Part shown: one piece after another, positions 1-7,072 of the stretch
How the letters are laid out: every line of letters begins with the position of its first letter
Position numbering within the stretch: position 1 is the stretch's first letter
NCBI GenBank assembly: GCA_002398405.1
Contig: DGYN01000004.1
Span: forward strand, 1 to 13,015
DNA from: Caulobacteraceae bacterium UBA5005
GTDB lineage: Bacteria > Pseudomonadota > Alphaproteobacteria > Caulobacterales > Caulobacteraceae
Direction: 5' to 3'
DNA length: 13,015 nt
The notes under the pieces: model-generated
The model's input: only the letters and a program-made list of their open reading frames with translations
Databases searched by the model: none
Told to the model about the DNA's origin: nothing
Program-made: the position numbers and the translations under genes

Positions 1-366
1 GTGCAGGTAGTAGAGGTCGATGATGTCGGTGTTCAGCCGGCGCAGGCTGTCTTCGCACACCGCCCGGATCGCCTCGGGCCGGCCATCGATGACCCGCTTG
101 CCGTCGACGACGCTGATGCCGCACTTGCTGGCCAGGACATACTCGCTGCGGCGATGGCCGATGGCCTCAGCGATCAGGGTCTCATTGGCGCCAAGGCCGT
201 AGAGGGCGGCGGTGTCGAGGAAGTCATAGCCGAGGTCCAGGGCGCGGTTGAGCATGGATACGCCCTGCTCGCGGCTCGGCGGCGTCCCGTAGGCGTGGGA
301 CAGGCTCATGCAGCCGAAGCCGACTTTCGCGACATGGAACGGACCAATCGGACGGGTGAGACTCAT
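1..366 (-). CDS. Aldo/keto reductase, 5' part (C-terminus beyond left edge)
   Basis: The minus strand reads from an ATG at 366 through 122 codons without a stop to base 1, so only the N-terminal part of a protein usually 280-350 residues long is present. It is an NAD(P)H-dependent aldo/keto reductase with a TIM-barrel fold, expected in the cytoplasm. The four family catalytic residues are all visible: Asp51 and Tyr56 in FLDTAALYG, Lys81 in LASKCG, and His122 as the very last codon in DLYYLH. The segment SLRRLNTDIIDLYYLH is typical of the family. The start is preceded by a weak Shine-Dalgarno (GGAAAA). It lies downstream of ligC on the same strand, but a 149-bp gap with an inverted repeat pair separates them, so operon membership is doubtful. 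The substrate cannot be told; a link to aromatic aldehyde metabolism is only suggested by neighbours. Confidence 0.93.
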   Translation of the reverse strand, partial: MSLTRPIGPFHVAKVGFGCMSLSHAYGTPPSREQGVSMLNRALDLGYDFLDTAALYGLGANETLIAEAIGHRRSEYVLASKCGISVVDGKRVIDGRPEAIRAVCEDSLRRLNTDIIDLYYLH

Positions 367-377
367 CTATTTTCCGC

Positions 378-497
378 TCATCCCGGCGAAAGCCGGGACC
401 CAGGTGTTTTTCGTTGCTGTCGTCGGTTCAAGCCGCTCGTCCCGAAGGCTTACCCCGGAGGCAAAAAAAGCCTGGGTCCCGGCTTTCGCCGGAATGA
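378..497. repeat. Inverted pair of dispersed palindromic repeats (R1 and R2)
   Basis: R1 (378-404) begins TCATCCCGGCGAAAGCCGGG. R2 (471-497) begins CCTGGGTCCCGGCTTTCGCC and is the reverse complement of R1 with one mismatch in 27. Each copy also has a short internal palindrome (CCCGGCgaaaGCCGGG). R1 is followed by a T-rich run and R2 preceded by an A-run, so the inverted match continues imperfectly inward. Together they can form one long hairpin or two small ones. The pair lies between the end of ligC and the start of the aldo/keto reductase, where it could act as a terminator or mRNA-stabilising element for the pob-lig transcript. The same 27-bp unit recurs at 12266, 12361 and 12908, so this is a dispersed family. 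Confidence 0.85.
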
Positions 498-515
498 TCG
501 GTAGGGAGGGCAGGC

Positions 516-1460
516 TCACAGCAGCGACTTCTCCAATTTATCCAGCACCTGATAGGCGGGAAGCACCTGGGCGACCGAGGCGTTGGGCTCGCGTCCCTCG
601 CGGATGGCGGCGAAGAACTCGCGGTCCTGCAGCTCGATGCCGTTCATGGAGACGTCCACCTTCGACACATCGATGGGATTTTCCTTGCCGTCCACCAGGT
701 CGTCGTAGCGGGCGATATAGGTGCCGTTGTCGCAGATGTAGCGGAAGAAGGTGCCCAGCGGCCCATCGTTGTTGAACGACAGGCTAAGGGTGCAGATCGC
801 CCCCGACGGGACCTTCATCTGCATGGACATGTCCATGGCGATGCCCAGCTCCGGATGGTGCGGGCCTTCGATGGCGCGGGCGACAGAGCAGGTCTCGCCG
901 GTCTGGTACTGGAACAGGTCCACGGTGTGCGCCGCGTGGTGCCAAAGCAGGTGATCGGTCCAGCTGCGCGCCTGGCCCAGAGCATTCATATTGGTGCGGC
1001 GGAAGAAATAGGTCTGCACGTCCATCTGCAGGACCTTCAGTTCGCCGGCGACAATCTTCTTGTGGATCCACTGGTGGGATGGGTTGAAGCGGCGGGTATG
1101 GCCGGCCATGGCCACAAGCTTGGGGTTCTTGGCGGCGACGGCCGCCAGCCGCTCCGCATCCGCCAGGCTGTCGGCCATGGGGATTTCGACCTGCACATGC
1201 TTTCCGGCCTCCAGGCACTGGATGCCCTGGGCGGCGTGCATCTGGGTCGGCGTCGCCAGGATCACCGCTTCGACGCCAGGCTGGGCGAGCGCTTCGCCAA
1301 GATCGGTGGTCCAGTGCGGGATGCCGTACTTTTCCGCGACCTCCTTGGTGGTCTCAGGGCGGCCGCCGGCCAGGCTGACCACCTCGATGCCGTCGATCTT
1401 GCGGCACGCATCCAGGTGCTTTTGCCCAAAGGCCCCTTGGCCGGCCATGACGATCTTCAT
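516..1460 (-). CDS. ligC: 4-carboxy-2-hydroxymuconate-6-semialdehyde dehydrogenase (LigC), Gfo/Idh/MocA family
   Basis: This 314-residue NADP-dependent cytoplasmic oxidoreductase matches the length of LigC/PmdC (about 315). In that family it oxidises the ring-opened product of protocatechuate 4,5-dioxygenase, in its cyclic hemiacetal form, to 2-pyrone-4,6-dicarboxylate. A Rossmann motif (GQGAFG, residues 7-12) opens the protein. The family's nucleotide-site glutamate is in HVQVEIP (residues 88-94), and a His-rich active-site helix LLWHHAAHTVD spans 171-181. The ATG directly follows the ligB stop (TAGATG), so the two are probably co-translated. The specific call rests on both the sequence and its place behind ligAB; in isolation it would only be called a Gfo/Idh/MocA oxidoreductase. 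The next enzyme, LigI hydrolase, is not seen in the window. Confidence 0.9.
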   Translation of the reverse strand: MKIVMAGQGAFGQKHLDACRKIDGIEVVSLAGGRPETTKEVAEKYGIPHWTTDLGEALAQPGVEAVILATPTQMHAAQGIQCLEAGKHVQVEIPMADSLADAERLAAVAAKNPKLVAMAGHTRRFNPSHQWIHKKIVAGELKVLQMDVQTYFFRRTNMNALGQARSWTDHLLWHHAAHTVDLFQYQTGETCSVARAIEGPHHPELGIAMDMSMQMKVPSGAICTLSLSFNNDGPLGTFFRYICDNGTYIARYDDLVDGKENPIDVSKVDVSMNGIELQDREFFAAIREGREPNASVAQVLPAYQVLDKLEKSLL

Positions 1461-2306
1461 CTAAGCGCTCTCGTTTTCCAGGATGATGTGGCCAAGGCCG
1501 GTGTTCGACGCGGGCACATGATAGAAGCGGTAGACCTCGCGGACGTCGTCGCTAAGCGCGCCGCGCATGACGAGCCACATGACCAGCTCGACGCCCTCCG
1601 AGCCTGCCTCCCGCAGGTATTCGATATGCGGCAGGGCGACGTTGGCCTTCGGGTCCTTGGTCATGTTGTCGAGGAAGCGGGTGTCGAATTCCCTGTTGAT
1701 CAGCCCCGCGCGCGGGCCCTGCAGCTGGTGGCTCATGCCGCCGGTGCCGAACACCACGACCTTCAGGTCCTCCGGGAAGCTCTCCACCGCCTTCTTGATG
1801 GCTCTCCCCAAGTTGAAGCAGCGGTTGCCGGTGGGCGGCGGGTATTGGACCACGTTGACCGCCAGTGGGATCACCGCGCAGGGCCACTGCTCCGGCTGGC
1901 CGAACATCAGGGAGAGCGGCACGGTCAGGCCATGATCGACGTCCATCTTGTTGACGATGGTCATGTCGAACTCGTCCAGCACCAGGGACTGGGCGATATG
2001 CCAGGCAAGGTCGGGCGCGCCCTTCACGGTCGGCACGGGACGTGGGCCCCAACCCTCATCCGCCGGGGCGAACTCGTCGGCGCAGCCGATGGCGAAGGTC
2101 GGGATCAGCTCCAGGGAAAAGGCCGAGGCGTGGTCGTTGTAGACCAGGATGATGACGTCCGGCTTGATCTCTTCGATCCACTTTTTCGAAAATTCGTAAC
2201 CGGCGAACACTGGCGCCCAATAGGGCTCCGCTGTCTTGCCAAGATCGAGCGCGGCCCCCACGGCGGGGACATGGCTGGTGCCGACGCCGGCGACGATCCT
2301 GGCCAT
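1461..2306 (-). CDS. ligB: Protocatechuate 4,5-dioxygenase, beta (catalytic) subunit LigB
   Basis: This 281-residue class III extradiol dioxygenase subunit holds the non-haem Fe(II) site that cleaves the protocatechuate ring between carbons 4 and 5, giving 4-carboxy-2-hydroxymuconate semialdehyde. By alignment from memory with LigB of Sphingobium SYK-6 (His12, His61, Glu242 as iron ligands; His127 and His195 in the pocket), the matching residues are His12 in GTSH, His59 in YNDHAS, Glu240 in EGVELVMW, His125 in VDHG and His193 in GGMSHQ. All are present, so the enzyme should be active. The start codon overlaps the ligA stop as TGATG, and its own TAG abuts the ligC ATG. It should work as an alpha2beta2 complex with the LigA subunit encoded just upstream. 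Confidence 0.96.
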   Translation of the reverse strand: MARIVAGVGTSHVPAVGAALDLGKTAEPYWAPVFAGYEFSKKWIEEIKPDVIILVYNDHASAFSLELIPTFAIGCADEFAPADEGWGPRPVPTVKGAPDLAWHIAQSLVLDEFDMTIVNKMDVDHGLTVPLSLMFGQPEQWPCAVIPLAVNVVQYPPPTGNRCFNLGRAIKKAVESFPEDLKVVVFGTGGMSHQLQGPRAGLINREFDTRFLDNMTKDPKANVALPHIEYLREAGSEGVELVMWLVMRGALSDDVREVYRFYHVPASNTGLGHIILENESA

Positions 2307-2686
2307 CAGGCTTTCTCCGACTTGCTGCGATTGCCCTCGATGGACCGGCCGCCGGCCAGCATCATGGCGGCGTATTCCGACTGGGTGACGCCGCTCATCA
2401 TCGCCGCCACCTGCTGGAAGGAGAGACCGTCGGTCGCCGCGATCTTGGCGGTGAAATAGATGTTGCCGCCCTGCGCGATCATGCCGTTCCAGTCGCGGTT
2501 CAGAACGCTAAGCTTCTGAGCCTCGGTCATCGGGAAGCGGTCGACATAGGCGCGCTGGTCGGCCTTGAAGGCCTCCCGGTTCTCGCCCTTCATCAGGGAC
2601 ATGCAGAACTGGTTGAGGTGAAAGCCCTTCCGCGACTGCGCCGCGTCAAAGACGGTGGTGCCTGGGATGTCGTGATAATCGGCCAT
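2306..2686 (-). CDS. ligA: Protocatechuate 4,5-dioxygenase, alpha subunit LigA
   Basis: The 126-residue protein is the small helical subunit of protocatechuate 4,5-dioxygenase (about 139 residues in Sphingobium). It packs over the LigB active site and helps form the substrate pocket. Recognisable segments are DIPGTTVFD near the N-terminus, GFHLNQFCMSLMKGENR (21-37) and LNRDWNGMIAQGGNIYF (62-78), the last being highly characteristic. The frame is open further upstream, but the ATG at 2686 is chosen because it gives the family's N-terminus and overlaps the pobA stop as TGATG, the same junction as ligA-ligB. The TGATG pattern suggests translational coupling along the operon, which would help keep alpha and beta subunits equal. 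Confidence 0.95.
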   Translation of the reverse strand: MADYHDIPGTTVFDAAQSRKGFHLNQFCMSLMKGENREAFKADQRAYVDRFPMTEAQKLSVLNRDWNGMIAQGGNIYFTAKIAATDGLSFQQVAAMMSGVTQSEYAAMMLAGGRSIEGNRSKSEKA

Positions 2687-3858
2687 CAGGTCAGCGCAAG
2701 CCCCACATAGTTCTCGGCGATCATCGTCTGCCCCACCTCCGAGCCGCGCAAGTAGTCGAGTTCGGCGACCTGCAGCTTGCGCTCGATGGGATCCATATTG
2801 GGGAAGCGGTGCGTCAGGCCGGTGAACCACCAGGAAAACCGCTCGGCCTTCCAAACCCGCGACAGGGCCTTTTGCGAATAACCCTCCAGGCCGGCGCCAC
2901 TCCCCTGCTTGTAGTGGGCGATCAGGGCGTCGGCGAGGTACTTCACGTCCGAGGCCGCCAGGTTCAGCCCCTTGGCCCCGGTGGGCGGCACGATATGGGC
3001 CGCGTCCCCCGCCAGGAACATTCGCCCGTGCCGCATGGGCTCGGCGACGAAGCTGCGCAGCGGCGCGATGGATTTTTCGATGGAAGGGCCGCGGGTCATG
3101 TTCGCCGCCGCCTGGGGGCCAAGCCGGATGGCCAGCTCATCCCAGATCTTGTCGTCGGTCCATTCGTTGAGGTCGGCATCGAGCGGCGCCTGGATGTAAT
3201 AGCGGCTGCGGGTCGGCGACCTCATGCTGGCCAGGGCAAAGCCCCGCTCGTGATTGGAATAGATCAGCTCATGATCGCATGGCGGGACATCGGCCAGGAT
3301 ACCCAGCCAGCCGAAGGGATAGACCCGCTCATAGGTCTTCAGGAGGTCCAGCGGGATGCTGGCGCGGGAGGGCCCGTAATAGCCGTCGCACCCGGCGATG
3401 AAGTCGCATTCCAGGGTCTGGGCGACCCCATCCTTCACATAGGTGACGCTGGGCGATCCGCTGTCGACGTCATGCAGGGCGACATCCTCGGCCTCGAACA
3501 CCAGCTTGCAGCCGCGCTCGATCGAGGCGTCGATCAAGTCCTTGGTGACCTCGGTCTGGCCATAGACCATGACCCTCTTTCCGGTCAGGCGGTGCATGTC
3601 GATGCGGAAGGTCTCACCGTCCACCGCCAGGGAGAAACCATCGTGCGGCAGACCCTCGGCATGCATGCGCTCTGACACGCCCACGCGGTCCAGCAGATCC
3701 GCCGTGACCTGCTCAAGGACCCCCGCGCGGATGCGGCTTTCCACATAGTCGCGGTTCTTGCGCTCGAGGACGACGGCGTCGATTCCCTCGACGTGTAGCA
3801 GCTGGGACAGCAGAAGCCCGGCCGGTCCTGCGCCGATAATGGCGACGCTTGTCTTCAT
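2686..3858 (-). CDS. pobA: 4-hydroxybenzoate 3-monooxygenase (PobA)
   Basis: This 390-residue FAD-dependent group A monooxygenase hydroxylates 4-hydroxybenzoate to protocatechuate with NADPH and O2. The length matches Pseudomonas PobA (394). Features in order: FAD-binding GAGPAG (9-14); Arg44 in RIRAGVLEQ; the substrate pocket Tyr200, Ser211, Arg213 and Tyr221 in HELIYSNHERG and SMRSPTRSRYYIQ; the second FAD motif FLAGDAAH (281-288); Pro292; and Tyr384 in AENYVGL. These line up with Pseudomonas residues 201, 212, 214, 222, 293 and 385 at an offset of one, arguing strongly for true 4-hydroxybenzoate specificity. The ATG at 3858 is chosen over an upstream in-frame one because MKTSVAIIGAG is the normal family N-terminus and a GGGAG lies about 10 nt before it. 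It is first gene of the pobA-ligABC operon. Confidence 0.97.
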   Translation of the reverse strand: MKTSVAIIGAGPAGLLLSQLLHVEGIDAVVLERKNRDYVESRIRAGVLEQVTADLLDRVGVSERMHAEGLPHDGFSLAVDGETFRIDMHRLTGKRVMVYGQTEVTKDLIDASIERGCKLVFEAEDVALHDVDSGSPSVTYVKDGVAQTLECDFIAGCDGYYGPSRASIPLDLLKTYERVYPFGWLGILADVPPCDHELIYSNHERGFALASMRSPTRSRYYIQAPLDADLNEWTDDKIWDELAIRLGPQAAANMTRGPSIEKSIAPLRSFVAEPMRHGRMFLAGDAAHIVPPTGAKGLNLAASDVKYLADALIAHYKQGSGAGLEGYSQKALSRVWKAERFSWWFTGLTHRFPNMDPIERKLQVAELDYLRGSEVGQTMIAENYVGLALT

Positions 3859-3906
3859 CGATGTTGGTCTCCCGCCGGGCCCCGAAGCGGGCTCGCGTGC
3901 GGCGGT

Positions 3907-3935
3907 AAATAAGGGCCACGAAATTGTATTGTCCA
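3907..3935 (-). promoter_or_regulatory. Candidate sigma70-type promoter of pobA-ligABC
   Basis: On the minus strand a -35-like TGGACA (3935-3930) is followed after 17 bases by a -10-like TTATTT (3912-3907). This predicts a transcript start near 3900 and a leader of about 40 nt before the pobA ATG. The -35 box lies inside the inverted repeat at 3921-3945, as expected for a regulated promoter. The -10 match is only moderate. Confidence 0.4.
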
Positions 3936-3945
3936 CATACAATTT
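3921..3945. promoter_or_regulatory. Perfect 9-bp inverted repeat, probable operator between pobA and the MFS gene
   Basis: AAATTGTAT and its exact reverse complement ATACAATTT flank a 7-bp spacer (TGTCCAC). The site is strikingly AT-rich in GC-rich surroundings and sits in the only long divergent intergenic gap of the catabolic cluster, 63 bp from the pobA start. Its position over the proposed -35 box suggests a dimeric regulator controlling pobA-ligABC and perhaps the transporter. TTGTAT/ATACAA half-sites recall operators of FCD-type GntR repressors, but IclR-type PobR or a MarR-type protein cannot be excluded. No regulator gene is in the window. Confidence 0.6.
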
Positions 3946-3995
3946 TTTGGCTTAGCTCAATGCAGCGCCAAAGAGCGCCAGCCGCACGGCTTTGC

Positions 3996-4034
3996 AATTC
4001 AGGGGGTTGATCCTGCGGATCAGCGCTCTGAATT
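3996..4034 (+). promoter_or_regulatory. Nested hairpin in the MFS transporter leader
   Basis: The outer arms AATTCAG (3996-4002) and CTGAATT (4028-4034) enclose an inner perfect hairpin TGATCC-tgc-GGATCA (4008-4022), separated by a partly paired 5x5 internal loop. The element lies 84 bases before the transporter ATG and 138 bases before the pobA start. It could be a leader RNA structure, or a second protein-binding palindrome. No U-tract follows, so a simple intrinsic terminator is unlikely. Confidence 0.4.
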
Positions 4035-4117
4035 TGGAGGTCGCCATCTAATGGTGGGAGACCTGCAGACCGGGTTTGCAGGGCTCGGGGCAAAATAGTG
4101 GTCGGGGAGACCTTAGG

Positions 4118-5476
4118 ATGACGGACAAGACTGTGCGCGCGGCGAACGGAGCCGCCATCACCGTGGCCCTGTGTTTCGCGGTGGCCATCCTGGAAGGGTT
4201 TGACATCCAGGCCATGGGCGTCGCGGCGCCCAAGCTCGGACCTGAGCTCAAGCTCGACAAGGCGATCCTCGGCCAGGCTCTCTCGGCCAGCAATATCGGC
4301 CTGGTCATCGGCGCGGCCCTGGGCGGCTGGCTCGCCGACAAGCTGGGGCGAAAGCCGGTGCTGATCGGCTCGGTCCTCACCTTCGGCCTCTTCACCCTGG
4401 CCACCATGGTCGCCAAATCCTACGAGACCATGTTCGCCGTGCGTCTGCTGACGGGCCTGGGCTTCGGCGCGGCCTTGCCCAACATCATGTCCATGGCGGC
4501 CGACGTCGCGACCAAGGACAAGCGCGGATCCACTGCGGCTATGATGTTCTGCGGCATGCCTGTGGGCGGCGGTATCGTCGCCCTGATCAGTTGGCTCTCA
4601 CAGCCCGAGTGGCGCACCCTGTTCCTGATTGGCGGCCTCGCGCCCATCCTCATCGCCCCGGCCCTCTATTTCCTAATGAAGGAAACCCGCAGCGACGCCG
4701 CCAAGGCTGAGGCCAAGGCGCAGCGGCCTAGTCAGCCCTGGTGGGTCTGGGCAGGCATTGTGGTCCTGTTCGTGGCAGCCTGGTTCCTGGTCGACGCCGT
4801 CGCCACCCTCCCGGCCGCGGCGGCCATCCGCGGCGTCGCCCCCTGGATCGCCGGCCTTATCACCCTGGTCTTCGGCTATGTCCTGGTCCACCGGGGGCCG
4901 TTGTTCGGCGGCGGACGAGCGCCGGCTTCGATCCTCTTGTGGATCACCTTCTTCCCGACCCTGCTGATCCTCTATCTCATCCTCAACTGGCTTCCGACCC
5001 TGGTCGTGGCCAAGGGCTATCCCGCCGACGCTAGCCAGGCTTCGGTCTGGTTCAACTTCGGCAGTGTCGCTGGCGCTCTGATCCTTGGCCGCATTGTCGA
5101 CAAGCTCGGCGTCCGCTGGCCGCTGACTCTCGCCTTTGTCGGCCTCATCGCGGCGCTCATCGGCCTTGCCGCCGCCACTGACAAGATGGCGATCATGGTG
5201 CTTTCAGGCGCGGTGGGCTTCACCTTGCTGGGCGCCAACTACGCCCTCTACGGCGCGGCCGCCGCTTACTATCCCGAGGCCGTGCGCGGACGAGGGTCGG
5301 GCGCGGCCGTGGCCTGGGGACGTTTCGGCGCCGTCGCGGGACCTCTGGCGGGCGGCTACCTGCTCGCCGGCGGCTCGTCGGCCAGTGACGTCGTCGGTTC
5401 GATGATCCCCTTCGCGGCGGTCGCGGCCCTGGGCGTCTTCGCTTTGACCTTCACGGCCAAGCCCGTCGAGGACTAG
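4118..5476 (+). CDS. MFS transporter, aromatic acid:H+ symporter (AAHS/PcaK-like)
   Basis: A 452-residue inner-membrane transporter that probably imports 4-hydroxybenzoate or a related phenolic acid with protons. The TM1 segment LEGFDIQAMGVAAPKL matches the AAHS family pattern, the MFS loop 2-3 motif is GGWLADKLGRK (69-79), and the segment FFPTLLILYLILNWLPTL resembles PcaK TM7. The ATG at 4118 follows a GGGGAG by 8 nt; an in-frame ATG at 4076 lacks a good site and would add a polar tail. Odd point: the stretch between TM6 and TM7, normally a polar cytoplasmic loop, contains two extra hydrophobic segments (about 207-231 and 240-258), suggesting 14 rather than 12 membrane spans. It is divergent from pobA and lies 27 nt before the esterase gene, probably co-transcribed with it. 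Confidence 0.9.
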   Translation: MTDKTVRAANGAAITVALCFAVAILEGFDIQAMGVAAPKLGPELKLDKAILGQALSASNIGLVIGAALGGWLADKLGRKPVLIGSVLTFGLFTLATMVAKSYETMFAVRLLTGLGFGAALPNIMSMAADVATKDKRGSTAAMMFCGMPVGGGIVALISWLSQPEWRTLFLIGGLAPILIAPALYFLMKETRSDAAKAEAKAQRPSQPWWVWAGIVVLFVAAWFLVDAVATLPAAAAIRGVAPWIAGLITLVFGYVLVHRGPLFGGGRAPASILLWITFFPTLLILYLILNWLPTLVVAKGYPADASQASVWFNFGSVAGALILGRIVDKLGVRWPLTLAFVGLIAALIGLAAATDKMAIMVLSGAVGFTLLGANYALYGAAAAYYPEAVRGRGSGAAVAWGRFGAVAGPLAGGYLLAGGSSASDVVGSMIPFAAVAALGVFALTFTAKPVED

Positions 5477-5503
5477 AGTAAGGCGCACATCCGGGAGGGG
5501 ATC

Positions 5504-7072
5504 ATGCGCTCTGCCATCGGGCCGGTTCTAGCCATTGGGATTCTCGCGCTGTTCGCTACGCGCGGGCCGGCCCAGGCGCAGGACAGCTGCGCCACGCTGA
5601 ACGGCATGAAAATCCCGGCTTCGGCCATCGGCCTTCCGACCACCGGCGCGGCGGTCAGCGAAGCCAAGATGAACGGGCCCTTCTGTCAGGTGAGGGGCGC
5701 CATTCGGCCGGTCGACCCCAAGGCGCCCGACATCAACTTCCAGGTCAACCTGCCAGGCGAGTGGAACGGCAAGGCGGTCCACTTCGGCGGCGCCGGCTAC
5801 AACGGCAGCCTGGTCGCCGGCCAAGGTCCGAACATCAACCCGGCGGGCATACCGGCGGCGATCAATCAAGGCTACGCCACCTTCGGCAGCGATTCCGGAC
5901 ACCAGACGCGCCAAGGCGTCGAACCCGCCGCCTTCGCGGCCAACGACGAAGCCCTGCGCAACTTCGGCGGCGATCAGCTGAAAAAAACACGTGATGTGGC
6001 CATGGCTCTCATCCGTCGCCGCTACGGCAGCGCCCCCAAGCGCACCTATTTCTACGGCGGCTCGCAAGGCGGCCACGAGGCCTTCATCGTCGTTCAGCGC
6101 TGGCCGCGCGACTACGACGGCGCGGTCGCCCTCTACCCCGTCTACAACTTCACCGCCGTACAGACGAACGGCGTCCAGGTCGGCCAGATCGTCTTTCGCT
6201 CCCCCGGCGCCTGGATCAGCGCCGCCAAGGGCCAGGTGGTCAGCGACAAGGTAATGGCGGCCTGCGATGCCCTGGACGGCCTGAAGGACGGAATCATCTC
6301 CAACGTCGAGGGCTGCCGCGCGTCCTTTGATCCGAAATCCTTGATCTGCGCCGAAGGGCCCAACTGCCTGACCGCGGAACAGGTCGCGACCCTTGAGGCG
6401 ATCGCAAGCGAGCGGCCGATCGGCGCCAATCTCTCGGGTGTCACCGCCATGGGCCGCTGGCCGGTCCTGGAAGGCGCCCCGCTCGGCGGCCAAGGCGTGT
6501 TCGGCTCGAAGCCGCAGCCCGGTAGGCCGCCGTCCATGGGCGACGGGTTCATCTACTTCATGGGCGACCAGGGCGTGCGCCACATGGTGCTGCGCGATCC
6601 GTCCGCCGACACCCTGAAATTCGCAGCCAGTGAGAACGCAGCAAAGCTGCAGCGCGCCTCGGCCATCGCCGACGCCTCAAACCCGGACATCTCGGCCTTC
6701 AAGGCGCGGGGCGGCAAGCTGCTGATCCTGCACGGCACGGTCGACATGGCTGTGACACCACACAACACCCACAACTACTACCGCCGCCTGCAGAGCCGGT
6801 TCGGCTCAGGCCTGCGCGATTTCACGAGGTACTATGTCGTGCCTGGCTACGGCCACGGCAACGGCGACTTCAACATCACCTGGGATGGCCTGGGGGTGCT
6901 TGACGCCTGGGTCGATCGCAAGACCGATCCCGGTAATCAGGTCGTCGGCGACCGCAACCGCGACACCAGCGGCCGCACGCGCCCGCTTTGCGAGTTCCCG
7001 ACCTGGCCAAGGTACAAGGGCGGCGGCGACGCCAATTCGGCCGCCAGCTTCACCTGCGTCAGCGGCCGCTGA
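5504..7072 (+). CDS. Secreted tannase/feruloyl esterase family hydrolase
   Basis: A 522-residue serine esterase of the tannase/feruloyl esterase family, which also includes MHETase. A signal peptide (about 1-25, ending AQA before QDSC) predicts export. The catalytic triad is visible as Ser187 in YGGSQGG, Asp414 in LHGTVDMAV and His451 in VPGYGHGNG. The calcium-loop pattern CDALDGLKDGIISNVEGC spans 254-271. Eight cysteines are present (29, 61, 254, 271, 282, 288, 496, 518), enough for four disulfides. However, the cysteines that usually neighbour the catalytic Ser and His are both Gly (186 and 452). The ATG follows GGGAGGGG closely. Its place behind an aromatic acid transporter suggests hydrolysis of hydroxycinnamate, hydroxybenzoate or similar esters; the exact ester is unknown. 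Its 3' end overlaps the convergent thiolase gene. Confidence 0.9.
   Translation: MRSAIGPVLAIGILALFATRGPAQAQDSCATLNGMKIPASAIGLPTTGAAVSEAKMNGPFCQVRGAIRPVDPKAPDINFQVNLPGEWNGKAVHFGGAGYNGSLVAGQGPNINPAGIPAAINQGYATFGSDSGHQTRQGVEPAAFAANDEALRNFGGDQLKKTRDVAMALIRRRYGSAPKRTYFYGGSQGGHEAFIVVQRWPRDYDGAVALYPVYNFTAVQTNGVQVGQIVFRSPGAWISAAKGQVVSDKVMAACDALDGLKDGIISNVEGCRASFDPKSLICAEGPNCLTAEQVATLEAIASERPIGANLSGVTAMGRWPVLEGAPLGGQGVFGSKPQPGRPPSMGDGFIYFMGDQGVRHMVLRDPSADTLKFAASENAAKLQRASAIADASNPDISAFKARGGKLLILHGTVDMAVTPHNTHNYYRRLQSRFGSGLRDFTRYYVVPGYGHGNGDFNITWDGLGVLDAWVDRKTDPGNQVVGDRNRDTSGRTRPLCEFPTWPRYKGGGDANSAASFTCVSGR

Noticed and set aside
1..504. Long plus-strand open frame over the aldo/keto reductase
   Set aside because: It is antisense to a clear aldo/keto reductase with all catalytic residues, and its tail runs through the palindromic repeats; the translation has no recognisable family features.
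855..2459. 534-codon plus-strand open frame opposite ligC, ligB and ligA
   Set aside because: It is antisense to three confidently identified genes. Its His-, Asp-, Gly- and Arg-rich translation is typical of the opposite strand of GC-rich genes.
3858..3942. Upstream ATG giving PobA 28 more residues
   Set aside because: The extension would run through the proposed promoter and operator and does not resemble a PobA N-terminus; the ATG at 3858 has a GGGAG and the normal family start.
5528..6583. 351-codon minus-strand open frame opposite the esterase
   Set aside because: It is the antisense shadow of a gene with signal peptide, triad and calcium loop; no credible start or family match.
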